A stretch of 30,916 bases of DNA from the NCBI GenBank assembly GCA_964509205.1, contig CAZDVW010000018.1, positions 1 to 30,916 of the forward strand, read 5' to 3'. Below are positions 30,770 through 30,916 of this stretch, piece after piece. A program made the translations under genes and the position numbers. The stretch is from Duodenibacillus sp964509205 (lineage in GTDB: Bacteria > Pseudomonadota > Gammaproteobacteria > Burkholderiales > Burkholderiaceae_F). A model generated the notes under the pieces. It was not told where the DNA came from, ran no database searches, and saw nothing but the letters and a program-made list of their open reading frames with translations. The stretch's first letter is position 1. Each line of letters begins with the position of its first letter.

Positions 30770-30916
30770 ATGATTCAGGAAAAGAAAATTTTTCAACGCA
30801 TCTTTCAGCCGTCGGTTTGCTCGTTTCTCATGCTGGGGCAAACGAAAACATTCTCTGAAGCCACTACTGTCCAAAATAAATTTTTGGACAGCAGAGCAAA
30901 GCGGAGCGCAAAAAAG
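30770..30916 (+). CDS. Start of an unrecognised gene, cut by window end
   Basis: An ATG preceded by a strong GGAGGAG opens a frame of 49 codons that runs off the window without a stop. The visible part begins MIQEKKIFQRIFQPS and is followed by a short hydrophobic run (VCSFLMLG) and a basic end (RAKRSAKK). This is too little to name a function. A 10-bp hairpin at 30867-30891 falls inside the frame, so the frame may instead be a short leader. Confidence 0.35.
   Translation, partial: MIQEKKIFQRIFQPSVCSFLMLGQTKTFSEATTVQNKFLDSRAKRSAKK
30867..30891. repeat. Perfect 10-bp hairpin near window end
   Basis: CTGTCCAAAA (30867-30876) pairs with TTTTGGACAG (30882-30891) around TAAAT. It lies within the last open frame. 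It could be a regulatory hairpin or part of a mobile-element end just outside the window. Confidence 0.35.

Overview
The window looks like the chromosome of a gut-type betaproteobacterium, most likely a Sutterellaceae-like member of the Burkholderiales. The tmRNA encodes the tag ANNERFALAA, close to the ANDERFALAA-type tags I remember for betaproteobacteria. The gene content suits an anaerobic, sugar-poor life: C4-dicarboxylate (DcuA/B and DASS) transporters, a CstA-type transporter and two secreted C69 dipeptidases. The assignment to a family is inference; no 16S gene is present.

Layout. 1-2.8 kb (+): the end of a DASS anion transporter, a thioredoxin-fold protein and a CstA-family transporter, each closed by a clear terminator. 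2.9-4 kb: an orphan VbhA-type antitoxin with a 28-codon overlapping stub, facing a HIT hydrolase and a small unknown protein. 4-9.9 kb (-): two paralogous exported C69 dipeptidases bracketing an rtcB RNA-ligase gene, which is itself flanked by two arrays of 23-bp AT-rich repeats. 10.1-13.9 kb (-): four unrecognised genes, namely two paralogous small secreted proteins, a lipoprotein and a 625-residue protein. 14.6-20.7 kb (+): a tightly packed three-gene DNA modification/defence operon made of an MmeI-like adenine methyltransferase without its nuclease motif, an SF2 helicase and a GIY-YIG nuclease. 20.8-27.1 kb: a catabolic locus with MmgE/PrpD protein, DcuA/B transporter, divergent GntR regulator, EamA transporter and argininosuccinate-lyase-type C-N lyase. 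27.5-28.6 kb: a Fic AMP-transferase with a triple promoter repeat. 28.8-29.2 kb: ssrA (tmRNA). 29.4-30.7 kb: a second DcuA/B transporter, then the start of an unknown gene cut by the window edge.

How the genes may work together. The palindromic core TATCGATA occurs five times that I can find, always in a promoter region: at the gntR/Dcu divergent promoters, at the lyase promoter and before the second Dcu gene. Both double-site regions have exactly 110 bp between site centres. I infer one GntR regulon controlled through DNA looping. The enzyme pair MmgE/PrpD plus ASL-type lyase recalls iminodisuccinate/EDDS-type catabolism (epimerase plus C-N lyase releasing fumarate). A testable proposal is that the locus imports an N-substituted aspartate, splits it, and uses the fumarate for anaerobic respiration with succinate exchange. 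The lyase could instead be ordinary ArgH.

The two most promising leads are this regulon and its pathway, and the nuclease-less MmeI-like methyltransferase/helicase/GIY-YIG operon. The secreted-paralogue cluster next to the latter is the least understood part.
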